This document shows, one piece after another, positions 25,467 to 33,682 of a stretch of 50,176 nucleotides of DNA. Numbering within the stretch: position 1 is the stretch's first letter; every line of letters starts with the position of its first letter. A model generated the notes under the pieces. It did not search any database. It saw only the letters and a program-made list of their open reading frames with translations, and was not told where the DNA came from. Both the position numbers and the translations under genes were made by a program. Source of the stretch: Halosimplex carlsbadense 2-9-1 (GTDB lineage Archaea > Halobacteriota > Halobacteria > Halobacteriales > Haloarculaceae). The stretch is from assembly GCF_000337455.1 (NCBI RefSeq), contig NZ_AOIU01000009.1:1-50176 (forward strand). The letters are read 5' to 3'.

Positions 25467-26030
25467 GTGACCGACGACGCTCCCGCACCGACTCGACCGC
25501 CTCCCGCCAGCGACCGCGCCGCGACGCCCGTCGTCGGGGTCGTCCTGCTGGTGGGGGTGACGGTCCTGCTCGCGTCGGTCGTGGCGGCGATGGTCGGGTT
25601 CGACCGGGCTCGTCCGGAACCGGCCCCGCAGGCCCGCCTGGACGCAGACCTGTCGGCGACCGACGGCTGGCCGGACGGCCAGCGACTCCGCCTCGTCCAC
25701 GAGGGCGGGGAGACGCTGGCGGTCGCGGACCTGGCGGTCGTCGTCGAATTCGAGCGGACGGGCGCTCACGCGCGGCTCTCTGGGTTCCCGACGCGGCGGC
25801 TGGTCGGGGAGCACGTTCGGGGGGCGGACCTGTTCGACCGGACGTACGCGGGCGTCGACGGGGAACTGGACGCCGCCCACACCGACGAGCGGTGGACGGC
25901 GGGGGAAGCGGCCTCGATCCGGATCGCACAGCACGAACTCGACGTGCGACCCGGCGACCGCGCGGCGGTCCGGGTGATCCACCGGCCGTCCGGCGCGCAG
26001 CTCGCTCGCGTCGAGGTGCGAGCGTCGTGA
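25467..26030 (+). CDS. Type IV pilin-like secreted protein
   Basis: 187 residues starting at GTG 25467. A short polar leader (TDDAPAPTRPPPASDRA) precedes the class III signal core ATPVVGVVLLVGVTVLLASV, the archaeal type IV pilin N-terminal layout in which prepilin peptidase cuts just ahead of the hydrophobic segment. The remainder is acidic and beta-rich (LRLVHEGGETLAVADLAVVV, RIAQHELDVRPGDRAAVRVI). It is probably a minor pilin or surface-filament subunit processed by the PibD enzyme encoded at 42430-43509, which is in the same window but not adjacent. No pilus assembly ATPase or platform gene is nearby. Confidence 0.8.
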   Translation: MTDDAPAPTRPPPASDRAATPVVGVVLLVGVTVLLASVVAAMVGFDRARPEPAPQARLDADLSATDGWPDGQRLRLVHEGGETLAVADLAVVVEFERTGAHARLSGFPTRRLVGEHVRGADLFDRTYAGVDGELDAAHTDERWTAGEAASIRIAQHELDVRPGDRAAVRVIHRPSGAQLARVEVRAS

Positions 26031-26177
26031 GGGGGTCGAGCCGACGGTCCCCGGCGCTGGCTGGACGATCACGGGACCGGAGCCGCGTTCCCACCCGAAA
26101 CCGGCAGGAAGCGCGCGCGTTTCTCGACCATGTGAAGGTCCGGTATGACAAGCCTTAATTTCGCCGCCCGATAATTC

Positions 26178-27602
26178 ATGGCGTCGATGGGTATACCCGC
26201 AGCGGCGTGGTCGCAAGTGATCCCCGCCGCACAGCAGACGATCGACGTGTTCGGGCTTCAGCTGCAGGAGAGCGCCATCATCATCGGAGGCTCGCTCACG
26301 ATCGTCGTCCTGATCGGGCTGTCGGCGTTTTTCTCCTCGTCGGAGATCGCGATGTTCTCGCTGCCGGCCCACCGGATCGAGGCGCTCGTGGAGGACGGGC
26401 GTCGCGGTTCGAGAACGCTCAAGGGGCTCAAGGACGACCCCCACCGCCTGCTGATCACTATCCTCGTCGGGAACAATCTGGTCAACATCGCGATGTCGTC
26501 GATCGCGACGGGGATACTCGCGCTGGCGACCGGCAGCCAGGGCCAGGCGGTCCTGCTGTCGACGTTCGGGATCACGGCTATCGTCCTGCTGTTCGGCGAG
26601 AGCGCGCCCAAGTCCTACGCCGTCGAGAACAGCGAGTCGTGGTCGCTGCGGATCGCCCGTCCGCTGAAGATGGCCGAGTACGTCCTGATGCCGCTGATCG
26701 TCCTGTTCGACTACCTCACGCGGGTCGTCAACAAGGTGACCGGCGGTCGCTCGGCCATCGAGGAGTCCTACGTCACTCGCGAGGAGATCCGCGAGATGAT
26801 CGAGACCGGCGAGCGCGAGGGCGTCCTAGACGAGGAGGAACGGGAGATGCTCCAGCGCACGCTCCGGTTCAACAACACGATCGCCAAGGAGGTCATGACG
26901 CCCCGACTGGACATGGACGCCATCTCGACCGACGCCTCCGTCGACGAGGCCATCGAGCAGTGCATCCACAGCGGCCACGCTCGCATCCCCGTCTACGAGG
27001 GGAGCCTCGACAACGTCATCGGCGTCGTCAACATCCGCGACCTGGTCCGCGACATGAACTACGGCGAGGCGGGAGACGGGGAGCTCGAACTCGAGGACCT
27101 CATTCAGCCGACGCTCCACGTCCCCGAATCGAAGAACGTCGACGACCTGCTGACGGAGATGCGCAAGGAACGGCTGCACATGGTCATCGTCATCGACGAG
27201 TTCGGGACCACCGAGGGGCTCGTGACGATGGAGGACCTCACGGAGGAGATCGTCGGCGAGATCCTCGAAGGCGGCGAGGAGGAGCCGATCGAGTACGAGG
27301 GCGACGACACCGTCGTCGTCAAAGGCGAGGTCAACATCGAGGAGGTCAACGAGGCGCTGGACATCGACATCCCCGAGGGCGAGGAGTTCGAGACCATCGC
27401 CGGGTTCATCTTCAACCTCGCCGGCCGCCTCGTCGAGGAGGGCGAGGTGATCGACTACGACGGCGTCGAGATATCCGTCGAAGCGGTCGAGAACACCCGT
27501 ATCATGAAGGCACGCGTGATCCGGACCGACGCCTACGACCCCGACGACACGCCCGACGAGGAGGAAGCCGAAGCCGACGCGGACGAGGCCCAGCCCGAGT
27601 GA
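26178..27602 (+). CDS. CNNM/CorC-family membrane protein (DUF21-CBS-CorC_HlyC)
   Basis: 474 residues. The N-terminal DUF21 domain has about four membrane helices, including ILVGNNLVNIAMSSIATGIL and the FGESAPKSYAVEN segment characteristic of CNNM/CorC magnesium-transport proteins. A CBS pair follows (about 215-345), starting after VMTPRLDMDAIS and including IDEFGTTEGLVTMEDLTEE. The C-terminal CorC_HlyC domain (about 355-445) is followed by an acidic tail. It probably exports Mg2+ or Na+-coupled cations, with nucleotide sensing by the CBS pair. ATG 26178 follows a cttaattt TATA element by ~25 nt. Confidence 0.93.
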   Translation: MASMGIPAAAWSQVIPAAQQTIDVFGLQLQESAIIIGGSLTIVVLIGLSAFFSSSEIAMFSLPAHRIEALVEDGRRGSRTLKGLKDDPHRLLITILVGNNLVNIAMSSIATGILALATGSQGQAVLLSTFGITAIVLLFGESAPKSYAVENSESWSLRIARPLKMAEYVLMPLIVLFDYLTRVVNKVTGGRSAIEESYVTREEIREMIETGEREGVLDEEEREMLQRTLRFNNTIAKEVMTPRLDMDAISTDASVDEAIEQCIHSGHARIPVYEGSLDNVIGVVNIRDLVRDMNYGEAGDGELELEDLIQPTLHVPESKNVDDLLTEMRKERLHMVIVIDEFGTTEGLVTMEDLTEEIVGEILEGGEEEPIEYEGDDTVVVKGEVNIEEVNEALDIDIPEGEEFETIAGFIFNLAGRLVEEGEVIDYDGVEISVEAVENTRIMKARVIRTDAYDPDDTPDEEEAEADADEAQPE

Positions 27603-27797
27603 CCGCCGGACCCGAGCGCCCGGCGCTCGACTCGGCTTCGACCACCCGACTCCGGCCCCGTTCTCCCCGCCGCGTGACTCGTTCCCGAACGCCTTCGTTT
27701 CAGCTGGAGATGCGCACGAAAGCAACTGCTTCGGGGCGCTCGCGGCGGTTCGCGTTCCACGTCGGCGAGGGTGCGGTCTCGGCGGACCCACGTCCGG

Positions 27798-28409
27798 TCA
27801 ACGGTCGATCTCGGCCCGGCCGCTGGTGGCGCTGCGGATCCGGTCGCGCAGGGCGGCCCCCTCCTCGACGGGGACGCGCACGTCGAAGGCGACCCGTTCG
27901 GCGTAGTCGGCGTCGAACTCGACGCCCTCGCTCTCGAGGATCCCCCGGACAGTGCCCGAATCGTCGTAGTCGACGGCGACCGAGAAGGTCTCGTGGGGGC
28001 GCTCGGTGGTCGTGCCGGCGGCGTCGAGGCCGTCCTTGACCGCGCGCGAATAGGAGCGGGCGAGGCCGCCGACCCCGAGGTTCGTCCCCCCGTAGTAGCG
28101 GGTGACGACGGCGACGACGTTCTCGATGCCTTCCTGCTGGAGAACGTTCAGCGCGGGGTCGCCGGCCGACCCCGAGGGCTCGCCGTCGTCGCTGGCCCAC
28201 TCCCGGAAGGGGTCCGCTCGGACCCGGTAGGCCGGCACGTTGTGGGTCGCGTCGGGGTACGCCTCGCGGATCTCGTCGACGAAGTCCTCGGCGGCGTCGA
28301 CGGTTCGGGCCGGGGCGAGGTGGCCGATGAACTCGGATCCCCGGACTTCGAACCGCGACTCGCCGCGGCCGGCGACGGTCCGGTATGGCTCGCGCTGGCT
28401 CACGCTCAC
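27798..28409 (-). CDS. IMPACT/YigZ-family protein
   Basis: 203 residues of the YigZ/IMPACT family. The UPF0029 N-terminal domain shows SRFEVRGSEFIGHLAPA, the AYRVRADPFREWASDDGEPSG core and VVAVVTRYYGGTNLGVGGL. The C-terminal DUF1949-like domain includes FSVAVDYDDSGTVRGILES. Eukaryotic IMPACT modulates GCN2 signalling; the archaeal role is unknown. The start is a GTG at 28409 (or 28403), 31 nt after the ferredoxin stop, so it is probably the last gene of the hisB string. It is convergent with the CNNM gene; the 195-nt gap between them shows nothing. Confidence 0.9.
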   Translation of the reverse strand: MSVSQREPYRTVAGRGESRFEVRGSEFIGHLAPARTVDAAEDFVDEIREAYPDATHNVPAYRVRADPFREWASDDGEPSGSAGDPALNVLQQEGIENVVAVVTRYYGGTNLGVGGLARSYSRAVKDGLDAAGTTTERPHETFSVAVDYDDSGTVRGILESEGVEFDADYAERVAFDVRVPVEEGAALRDRIRSATSGRAEIDR

Positions 28410-28440
28410 CGGTTTCCGCGGGAGTCGAAAAGCGTTTGCG

Positions 28441-28830
28441 TTACTCGGGGTCGTCGTCCGCCGGCGGCGACGCCGCGGCGTCGTCGTCGCTGGCGCGAGT
28501 GCCCCACACCCGCTTGTCGAGCAGTCGCAGCGCCATCCCGTCGCGGACGCGGAGCTGGCAGGAGAGTCTGGGATAGCCAAAGCGGTCGGCCAGGTCGTCG
28601 TGCCAGTGGTCGGGGTCGGGCGGTTCGGCGAGCCGGACGCCACAGGTCGCACAGAGGCCGCGCCCGCCGCAGTTGACCCGCCGGGCGTAGCGGCCGTGGG
28701 GCGACAGGCCCGCTTCGAGCAGTACGTCCCGGAGGACGGCGCCCTCGTTGGCGGTCAGTTCGCGGCGCTCCCCGTCGGGCGTCTCGACCGTTATCCGCGC
28801 GTCGCCGTCCGCGTCGGGGTTTCGGGTCAC
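28441..28830 (-). CDS. 2Fe-2S ferredoxin-like protein
   Basis: 129 residues with a plant-type [2Fe-2S] fold. The cluster cysteines are C54, C60, C63 (NCGGRGLCATC) and C91 (LSCQL). The first spacing is C-x5-C, as in some alkane/xylene-monooxygenase-type ferredoxin domains. It has a positively charged segment (HGRYARRVN) before the cluster and an acidic tail. The GTG start at 28830 overlaps the stop of the ACT gene (GTGA), indicating translational coupling. It differs from the major 128-residue ferredoxin at 38897 and may serve a dedicated reductase not present here. Confidence 0.9.
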   Translation of the reverse strand: MTRNPDADGDARITVETPDGERRELTANEGAVLRDVLLEAGLSPHGRYARRVNCGGRGLCATCGVRLAEPPDPDHWHDDLADRFGYPRLSCQLRVRDGMALRLLDKRVWGTRASDDDAAASPPADDDPE

Positions 28831-29396
28831 CGCAACTCGATGCTGTGGACGAACGCCATGTCGCGGATCTCCGTCAGGAGGTCACCCGGGATCGACCCGT
28901 CGGTGATGACGTAGAGCTTCGGCTGGTCGGTGAACTCGGGGTCCTCGCTGATGGTCTGGCGGATGGAGATGTCCCGATCGGCGATGGCGCCGGTGACGGT
29001 CGCGACGATGCCCGACTCCTCGGCGTCCCGCACCGTGATCGCCAGCGCCGACAGGTCGAGGACGGGCGCGAGATCCATCAGGCTCGGGATGGCCGAGATG
29101 TTCTGGAAGATCCGGCGCAACTGGTCGTCGTCGAGGATCGCGTCGGTGGTGGCGTCGACGACCCGCCGGTCCACGTCCACCTCGCGGGCGATGCCGGTGT
29201 TGGGGATCTCGATGCCGCCAGAGACCACTCGGCCCTCGTCGTTGACGGAGAAGCCCCGTTCGAGCAGCAGTCGGATGACCGCCTGCTGGCTGGGCGAGTC
29301 GGCGAACTTCTCCATGATCGCGTCGAAGGTGGCCTCCGTGGAGTCGGTCCCGCCGTCGGTCCGGACGGCGGGCGGGGCGCGCTCGTCGTCGGTCAT
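28827..29396 (-). CDS. ACT-domain amino-acid-binding regulator
   Basis: 189 residues. The N-terminal half (about 20-95) looks like a helical/winged-helix region: MEKFADSPSQQAVIRLLLER, then VVSGGIEIPNTGIAREVDVDRRVV. The C-terminal half (about 110-188) is an ACT domain (LSALAITVRDAEESGIVATV). The layout fits the archaeal group annotated as regulator of amino-acid metabolism with ACT domain (COG2150). The start codon directly abuts the hisB stop (no gap), and the stop overlaps the ferredoxin start. That position suggests amino-acid-responsive control linked to hisB, which is inference. The ligand is unknown. Confidence 0.9.
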   Translation of the reverse strand: MTDDERAPPAVRTDGGTDSTEATFDAIMEKFADSPSQQAVIRLLLERGFSVNDEGRVVSGGIEIPNTGIAREVDVDRRVVDATTDAILDDDQLRRIFQNISAIPSLMDLAPVLDLSALAITVRDAEESGIVATVTGAIADRDISIRQTISEDPEFTDQPKLYVITDGSIPGDLLTEIRDMAFVHSIELR

Positions 29397-29984
29397 CTAT
29401 AGCTCGCCTTTCGTGCTGGCCACGTCGGTCCGTCGCTCGTCGATCCGCGTTGCGTCGTCGAGCGAGCGGGCCAACCCCTTGAACAGCGCCTCGACCTCGT
29501 GGTGAGCGTTCTCGCCGTCGACGCCGGCGTGCAGCGTCAGCCCGGCGTTGGTGGCGAGCGAGCGACAGAAGTGCTGGGCCATGTGGCTGGTCATCCCGCC
29601 CACCTCGCCCTGGGAGAACTCCCCGTCGAAGTCGAAGTAGGGGCGCCCGCTCACGTCGACGACGACGCTCGCGACGGCCTCGTCGAGGGGGACTTTCCGG
29701 TCGGCGAAGCGGACGATCCCGCGCTTGTCGCCCAGCGCCTCCGTGAAGGCCTCGCCGAGGGTGATCGCCACGTCCTCGACGGTGTGGTGGTCGTCGATCT
29801 CCAGGTCGCCGTCGCAGTTGACGGTGAGATCGAACAGCCCGTGGGTGGCGAACGATTCGAGCATGTGGTCGAAAAAGCCGATCCCCGTGTCGACGGTCGC
29901 GTCGCCGTCGCCGTCCACGTCCAGGGTCACCTCGATCGCCGTCTCGGCGGTCTCTCGCGTTACCGCCGCCGTCCGCTCGGTCAT
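29397..29984 (-). CDS. hisB: Imidazoleglycerol-phosphate dehydratase
   Basis: 195-residue monofunctional enzyme of histidine synthesis that dehydrates imidazole glycerol phosphate to imidazole acetol phosphate. Mn-binding motifs are intact: [20 protein letters not shown] with the DDHHTVED site, and [14 protein letters not shown] with [15 protein letters not shown]. There is no N-terminal phosphatase domain, as expected in archaea. Start ATG 29984 is favoured over the in-frame ATG 5 codons upstream because a TATA-like ccaaataga lies ~25 nt before it. It is first in the overlapping hisB-ACT-ferredoxin-IMPACT string. Confidence 0.97.
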   Translation of the reverse strand: MTERTAAVTRETAETAIEVTLDVDGDGDATVDTGIGFFDHMLESFATHGLFDLTVNCDGDLEIDDHHTVEDVAITLGEAFTEALGDKRGIVRFADRKVPLDEAVASVVVDVSGRPYFDFDGEFSQGEVGGMTSHMAQHFCRSLATNAGLTLHAGVDGENAHHEVEALFKGLARSLDDATRIDERRTDVASTKGEL

Positions 29985-30085
29985 GTCTCGACCAAGCACA
30001 GCCGTCTATTTGGCCGTTGTGTTCGGCCCGATCCGCGGTCGGTCGCATCGGCCCGGCGACGCCGGTCCGTCGGCGACCGGACTCA

Positions 30086-30403
30086 CTATACGGTGGGCTG
30101 TTCGTGTCCCTCGACGTGACGCGCGTGGCACTGCCGGAACAGTCGCGCGAGTTCGGCGATCTCATCGAGGGTGTCGACCTCGGGCTCGGTCTCGACGAGG
30201 CTCGCCTCCCACTCGCCGCGCCGTCGGCGGTCCTCGATGAACGCCTCCAGTCGGTTCCCGATCCGGTAACAGTCCGCTCCGGTCAGCTCTCCCCCCGGGT
30301 CGATCCCCGTCCGCTCCCTGAGAAACGACCGATACCGCTGGGGGTCGAACTGCCAGGCCCCGTCCGCGAGTTCGATACCGTCGAGCGACGGTCTGGAACG
30401 CAT
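30086..30403 (-). CDS. Hypothetical small soluble protein
   Basis: 105 residues, predominantly helical and charged: DGAWQFDPQRYRSFLRERTG, the DCYRIGNRLEAFIEDRRR helix, then DTLDEIAELARLFRQCHARH. It has no membrane segment, and its cysteines and histidines are too few for a clear metal site. I do not recognise it. An AT-rich tatgatatc element about 25 nt before ATG 30403 supports that start over ATG 30427. Strand and coding pattern argue it is real, as does a defined promoter; no operon partner. Confidence 0.65.
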   Translation of the reverse strand: MRSRPSLDGIELADGAWQFDPQRYRSFLRERTGIDPGGELTGADCYRIGNRLEAFIEDRRRRGEWEASLVETEPEVDTLDEIAELARLFRQCHARHVEGHEQPTV

Positions 30404-30543
30404 GGAATCTTTCGGTACGGATATCATATCGGACTAGATGTCTACTTACTGCTATGTATTCTCGAACGCATAAGGGTGTCCGTCTTCCCGGCGGCCGCCC
30501 GGCCCCGACGCGTCGGCCGCGCGTCAGACGCGCGTCTGCTCGG

Positions 30544-30552
30544 CCTTTATAT
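30544..30552 (+). promoter_or_regulatory. TATA box for the 56-residue membrane protein
   Basis: ctttatatc is centred about 28 nt before GTG 30576. It is one of the strongest TATA matches in the window and supports a leaderless message from a gene easily missed by length cut-offs. Confidence 0.65.
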
Positions 30553-30575
30553 CTGGTTGGTGCGATGACAGGAGT

Positions 30576-30746
30576 GTGGACCGACACTGGACCAATCTGC
30601 TGGTATCGCTGTCGGGGGTCCTCGCCGGTGTCGTCATCTTCACGTTCGGCGACGCGACGTCGCTGGCCGCCGGTGTGACCGCTGTCGGCGCCGCCGCCCT
30701 CCTCCTCCCGGAACTGGCGTCCAGCCGTCGGACCAGTCCCCGCTGA
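30576..30746 (+). CDS. Small two-helix membrane protein
   Basis: 56-residue protein starting at GTG 30576: MDRHWTNLLVSLSGVLAGVV, then IFTFGDATSLAAGVTAVGAA and ALLLPELASSRRTSPR. Two membrane helices are separated by a short FGDAT turn, with a basic C-terminus. The well-placed TATA box and the clean membrane architecture make a real gene likely despite its size. It is convergent with the MFS gene, whose stop lies 7 nt away. Function unknown. Confidence 0.65.
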   Translation: MDRHWTNLLVSLSGVLAGVVIFTFGDATSLAAGVTAVGAAALLLPELASSRRTSPR

Positions 30747-30753
30747 CGCTCTC

Positions 30754-31992
30754 TCAGTCGTCGACGGTCGCCGAGCTGCTCGCGGCCCGCGCGTCGCGGC
30801 GGCCCTGTGCGACCCTCGCGAGCGCGATCACGCCCAGCGCGCCCACCAGCGGCGCGACGAGCAGCCGCATCGCCGCGGCGGCGTCCGCACCGCCGACGAC
30901 GACGCCCATGACCGCGGGCACGCCGCCGATCGAGACCGACGACACCGCCGACGCCAGCGCGTTGACCGGCCCGCTGTGTTCGGGAACGGCGTCGGTGGCG
31001 TAGGCCATCATCGTCGGGAACACGCCCGAGATCAGCAGGCCAATGGCGACGACGCCCCCGAGTACGGCGAGGCCGTCGGCGACGAAGAAGGTGAACCCGA
31101 ACGCGGGCACGAGCAGTCCGAGCACGCCCAGCAGGAGCGTCAGCGGCCCCAGGCGGTCGGTCAGCGCCCCGCAGGCGAACCGCCCGGGGATGTACGCGGC
31201 CAGCATAACCGTCAGCGTCAGCTCCGCCCACCCGGCGGGCAGTTCCGCGCGCGCGTAGTAGGGCAGCCAGGTGAACAGCCCGCCCTCGACGCCGGTCACG
31301 AAAAACAGGGCGGCCAGCAGGGCGATCACCTCCGGGCGGCGGATCAGCTCGGCCAGGTCCGAACGGGTGAGCGGCTCCTCGTCCGATTCGACGGCGGGCG
31401 AGCGGAGCGACCGGAAGGCGACCGCGAGCGCGAGCACGGCCACCCCGACCGCGCCGTAGACGAGCCGCCACGACCCCGCCCGTAGCGCGAGGACGACCGC
31501 CAGCGGGCCGAGCGCGGCGCCGATCGCCCAGGTCGCGTCGTAGCGGTTGTACACGCGCCCGCGCTGGCTCGGGTAGAAGTGGCTGAGCAGCGGTCGGTCG
31601 AGCGCGCGGAACACGCCGACGGCCGCCCCCTGGACGACGAGCGCGGCGAGGAAGACGGGAAAGGAAGGGGACAGTCCCATCGCCAGCAGCGCGCCCGCCG
31701 TCAGGAACGCGCCGCCGGCGATGAACCGCCGCGCGTCGATCCGCCCCGCGCTCGACCCGACGGCGAGGATGACCAGCAGGTAGCCGACGGTCCCTGCGGG
31801 CGCGACCAGCCCGAGCTGCCACTCGGGAACCGTGAAATACCCCTCCAGCGTCGGCAGCACGGCCCCGCGGACCTGCATCACCGCGCCCGTACACGCCATC
31901 GTCAGGAAGATCACGACCGTCCACAGGCGCCGGTTCCGAGCGTCCGCGGCGGTCGTATCGCTCCCCGTGCCGTCCGCCGCCGGCCCGCTCAC
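30754..31992 (-). CDS. MFS transporter
   Basis: 412 residues (from GTG 31992) with twelve predicted membrane helices of the major facilitator superfamily. The loop after helix 2 reads GSSAGRIDARR, the motif-A region, and its counterpart in the second half is CGALTDRLGPL. Helix 4-5 contains FRALDRPLLSHFYPSQRGRV. A central cytoplasmic loop (ESDEEPLTRSDLAELIRRPE) separates the halves. The substrate is unknown; the divergent TrmB regulator suggests a sugar or related solute. An in-frame GTG at 32040 is an alternative start. The start overlaps the stop of a 22-codon upstream reading frame (see 31989-32057). Confidence 0.9.
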   Translation of the reverse strand: MSGPAADGTGSDTTAADARNRRLWTVVIFLTMACTGAVMQVRGAVLPTLEGYFTVPEWQLGLVAPAGTVGYLLVILAVGSSAGRIDARRFIAGGAFLTAGALLAMGLSPSFPVFLAALVVQGAAVGVFRALDRPLLSHFYPSQRGRVYNRYDATWAIGAALGPLAVVLALRAGSWRLVYGAVGVAVLALAVAFRSLRSPAVESDEEPLTRSDLAELIRRPEVIALLAALFFVTGVEGGLFTWLPYYARAELPAGWAELTLTVMLAAYIPGRFACGALTDRLGPLTLLLGVLGLLVPAFGFTFFVADGLAVLGGVVAIGLLISGVFPTMMAYATDAVPEHSGPVNALASAVSSVSIGGVPAVMGVVVGGADAAAAMRLLVAPLVGALGVIALARVAQGRRDARAASSSATVDD

Positions 31993-32057
31993 CGGGCGTC
32001 CTCCCGCGGTCGTCGGGTCCGCCGACGCGCCGCGTGCCACTCGCTCGTCGGTTGCAT
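31989..32057 (-). CDS. Possible 22-residue upstream leader peptide overlapping the MFS start
   Basis: ATG 32057 opens a 22-codon frame (MQPTSEWHAARRRTRRPRED-AR) whose TGA overlaps the GTG of the MFS gene as GTGA. A cgttttcc TATA-like element about 25-30 nt upstream of ATG 32057 would start the mRNA at this ATG, so ribosomes would meet this frame first. It could couple or regulate MFS translation. It could also be an artefact if the MFS protein starts at 32040. Confidence 0.35.
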   Translation of the reverse strand: MQPTSEWHAARRRTRRPREDAR

Positions 32058-32080
32058 ACTCCCCCCTCTCGGTTCGATCC

Positions 32081-32111
32081 GGAAAACGTTTTTGTAGATA
32101 GTCAAAGAACG
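32081..32111. promoter_or_regulatory. Divergent MFS/TrmB control region with imperfect inverted repeat
   Basis: cgtttttgta-gatag-tcaaagaacg (32087-32111) is an imperfect inverted repeat, 7 of 10 arm positions pairing. It ends 7 nt before ATG 32119 and overlaps the minus-strand TATA-like cgttttcc. Divergent TrmB genes often control their neighbour through such sites. The known TrmB consensus (TACT-N7/8-GAGTA) is not present. Confidence 0.4.
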
Positions 32112-32118
32112 CTCTCCA

Positions 32119-33192
32119 ATGAGCGAGTCGCGGATCAGGGAGCATCTGGGGGCGTTCGGGCTGTCGACAACGGAGGTGGCGACGTACCTGGCGATACTCC
32201 GGCGCGGGGAGGCGACGACGGGGGACGTGGCGGCCGCGGCGGACGTGTCGCAAGGGTACGTCTACGACGTGGCCGAGACGCTGGTCGACCGCGGACTGGT
32301 CACCGTCGACGAGAGCGCGAACCCGACCGTGCTGCGGGCGCGTTCGGCCACGGAGGCCGTCGCGGAGCTGTCGACGCGGGTCTCGGACCTCCAGTCGGCG
32401 ATCGGGGACGTGTACAGCGAGCCGACGACGGCCGACGTGGGCTTCGAGGTGATCCGCTCGCGTCGGACCGTCGAGCGCCGCGCCGAGCGGTTCCTCGACG
32501 ACGCGACCCACGAGGCGTTCGTCGTCGTCCCCGCCACGGCCTTCGGGACGCTCAAGGAAGCGATGGCCGACGCGGTCGAGCGGGGGGTGTTCGTTTACTG
32601 CGTGCTGCTGGCGCCCGACACCGAGGTCGTCGCCGACGCGGTCGCGGACTTCGACCGGTACGCCCACGTCGCCCGGACGTGGGAGGCCCGGCCCCAGGTG
32701 TTCGTCCTCCGGGACGCCCGCGCGGGCCTCGTCGGCTCCCACGGCGTCCTGACGGGGCGCCACGGCGACGAGTACGCCGTCGCCTTCGGCCAGCCGGAGG
32801 TCGCCAACGGCTTCTACGGCAACATGGTCAGCAACGTCTGGCCGATGGGCGAGCCCCGCCACGTCGCCGACCCGCCCGAGCTGCCGGGGACCTTCGAGTA
32901 CTTCCGCAATGGCGTCACGACCGCCGCCCAGCACCTCGACGCCGGCCGCGATATCGTCGCGGACGTGACCGTCGCCGACACGGGCACCGACCACCAGATG
33001 GACTTCGAGAGCGTCCCCGTCCGCGAGGCAAACCAGACGCTCGTCCCGCCGGTCACGAGTTCGTTCCCCGTCGAGAGCGCCCTGGTCGTCGAGACCGACG
33101 GCGGCCCCGTCAGCGTCGGCGGCGACTCCCCCGGCTTCGACCCCTACTTCGAGGAGTTCGCCGCCCGGGAGATCACCCTTCGCGAGGCGTGA
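32119..33192 (+). CDS. TrmB-family transcriptional regulator
   Basis: 357 residues. The N-terminal winged helix of the TrmB family (about 8-75) reads HLGAFGLSTTEVATYLAILR, then GDVAAAADVSQGYVYDVAETL and LVDRGLVTVDES. A short coiled linker is followed by a phospholipase-D-like/TrmB middle domain (ERFLDDATHEAFVVVPATAF, FVLRDARAGLVGSHGVLTG) and a C-terminal beta domain typical of TrmB regulators that bind sugars. It is probably a repressor/activator responding to a solute, acting on itself and the divergent MFS gene 126 nt away. The 3' end overlaps the convergent membrane-protein gene by 20 nt. Confidence 0.92.
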   Translation: MSESRIREHLGAFGLSTTEVATYLAILRRGEATTGDVAAAADVSQGYVYDVAETLVDRGLVTVDESANPTVLRARSATEAVAELSTRVSDLQSAIGDVYSEPTTADVGFEVIRSRRTVERRAERFLDDATHEAFVVVPATAFGTLKEAMADAVERGVFVYCVLLAPDTEVVADAVADFDRYAHVARTWEARPQVFVLRDARAGLVGSHGVLTGRHGDEYAVAFGQPEVANGFYGNMVSNVWPMGEPRHVADPPELPGTFEYFRNGVTTAAQHLDAGRDIVADVTVADTGTDHQMDFESVPVREANQTLVPPVTSSFPVESALVVETDGGPVSVGGDSPGFDPYFEEFAAREITLREA

Positions 33193-33502
33193 CCGCGGCG
33201 TCGACGGTCGGACCGCCGTCGTCCGTCGGACCGCCGTCGTCGCCGTCGCCGGCCTCGCTCCCCTCGTCTCCCTCCGCCGTGCGGTTGGCGATCCGGTCGA
33301 GCCCCAGCGTCGCCAGGAAGCAGACGGCTCCCACGTACAGCAGCGAACTCGGCTCGGTCACCAGTCGGCTCACGACGCTGTTGCCGTAGCCCAGGACCGT
33401 CCCGAGAAAGCCCAGCGTCGAGGTGGTCCAGCCCAGGCCGGCGAGGCCCGCGAGCTGTTCGGCGAGGTCGGTGTCGAGCGAGACGGTCGGCTTCCGGATC
33501 AT
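33173..33502 (-). CDS. Small membrane protein with acidic tail
   Basis: 109 residues. Two hydrophobic segments (about 24-44 and 53-70, SSLLYVGAVCFLATLGLDRI) are followed by a Gly/Asp-rich acidic C-terminal tail. A gtataacg TATA box about 27 nt before ATG 33502 supports the start. The last 20 nt overlap the end of the convergent TrmB gene. Function unknown. Confidence 0.72.
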   Translation of the reverse strand: MIRKPTVSLDTDLAEQLAGLAGLGWTTSTLGFLGTVLGYGNSVVSRLVTEPSSLLYVGAVCFLATLGLDRIANRTAEGDEGSEAGDGDDGGPTDDGGPTVDAAVTPREG

Positions 33503-33682
33503 TGCCGGCCCACTCCGCGCTCCGAGTATAACGGTTCACCTTTCGTGACCACTCGGTCAGCAAGAATCGGGGACGGGCGCGCGTCCGATCAGTATCCGTG
33601 GGCAACGCGAAGCGAACCGGCGACCGTCGCGGACGGAGCGCGACCGGATCCGATACGGACCCGGCTGGCGCCCGTTCGCCCG

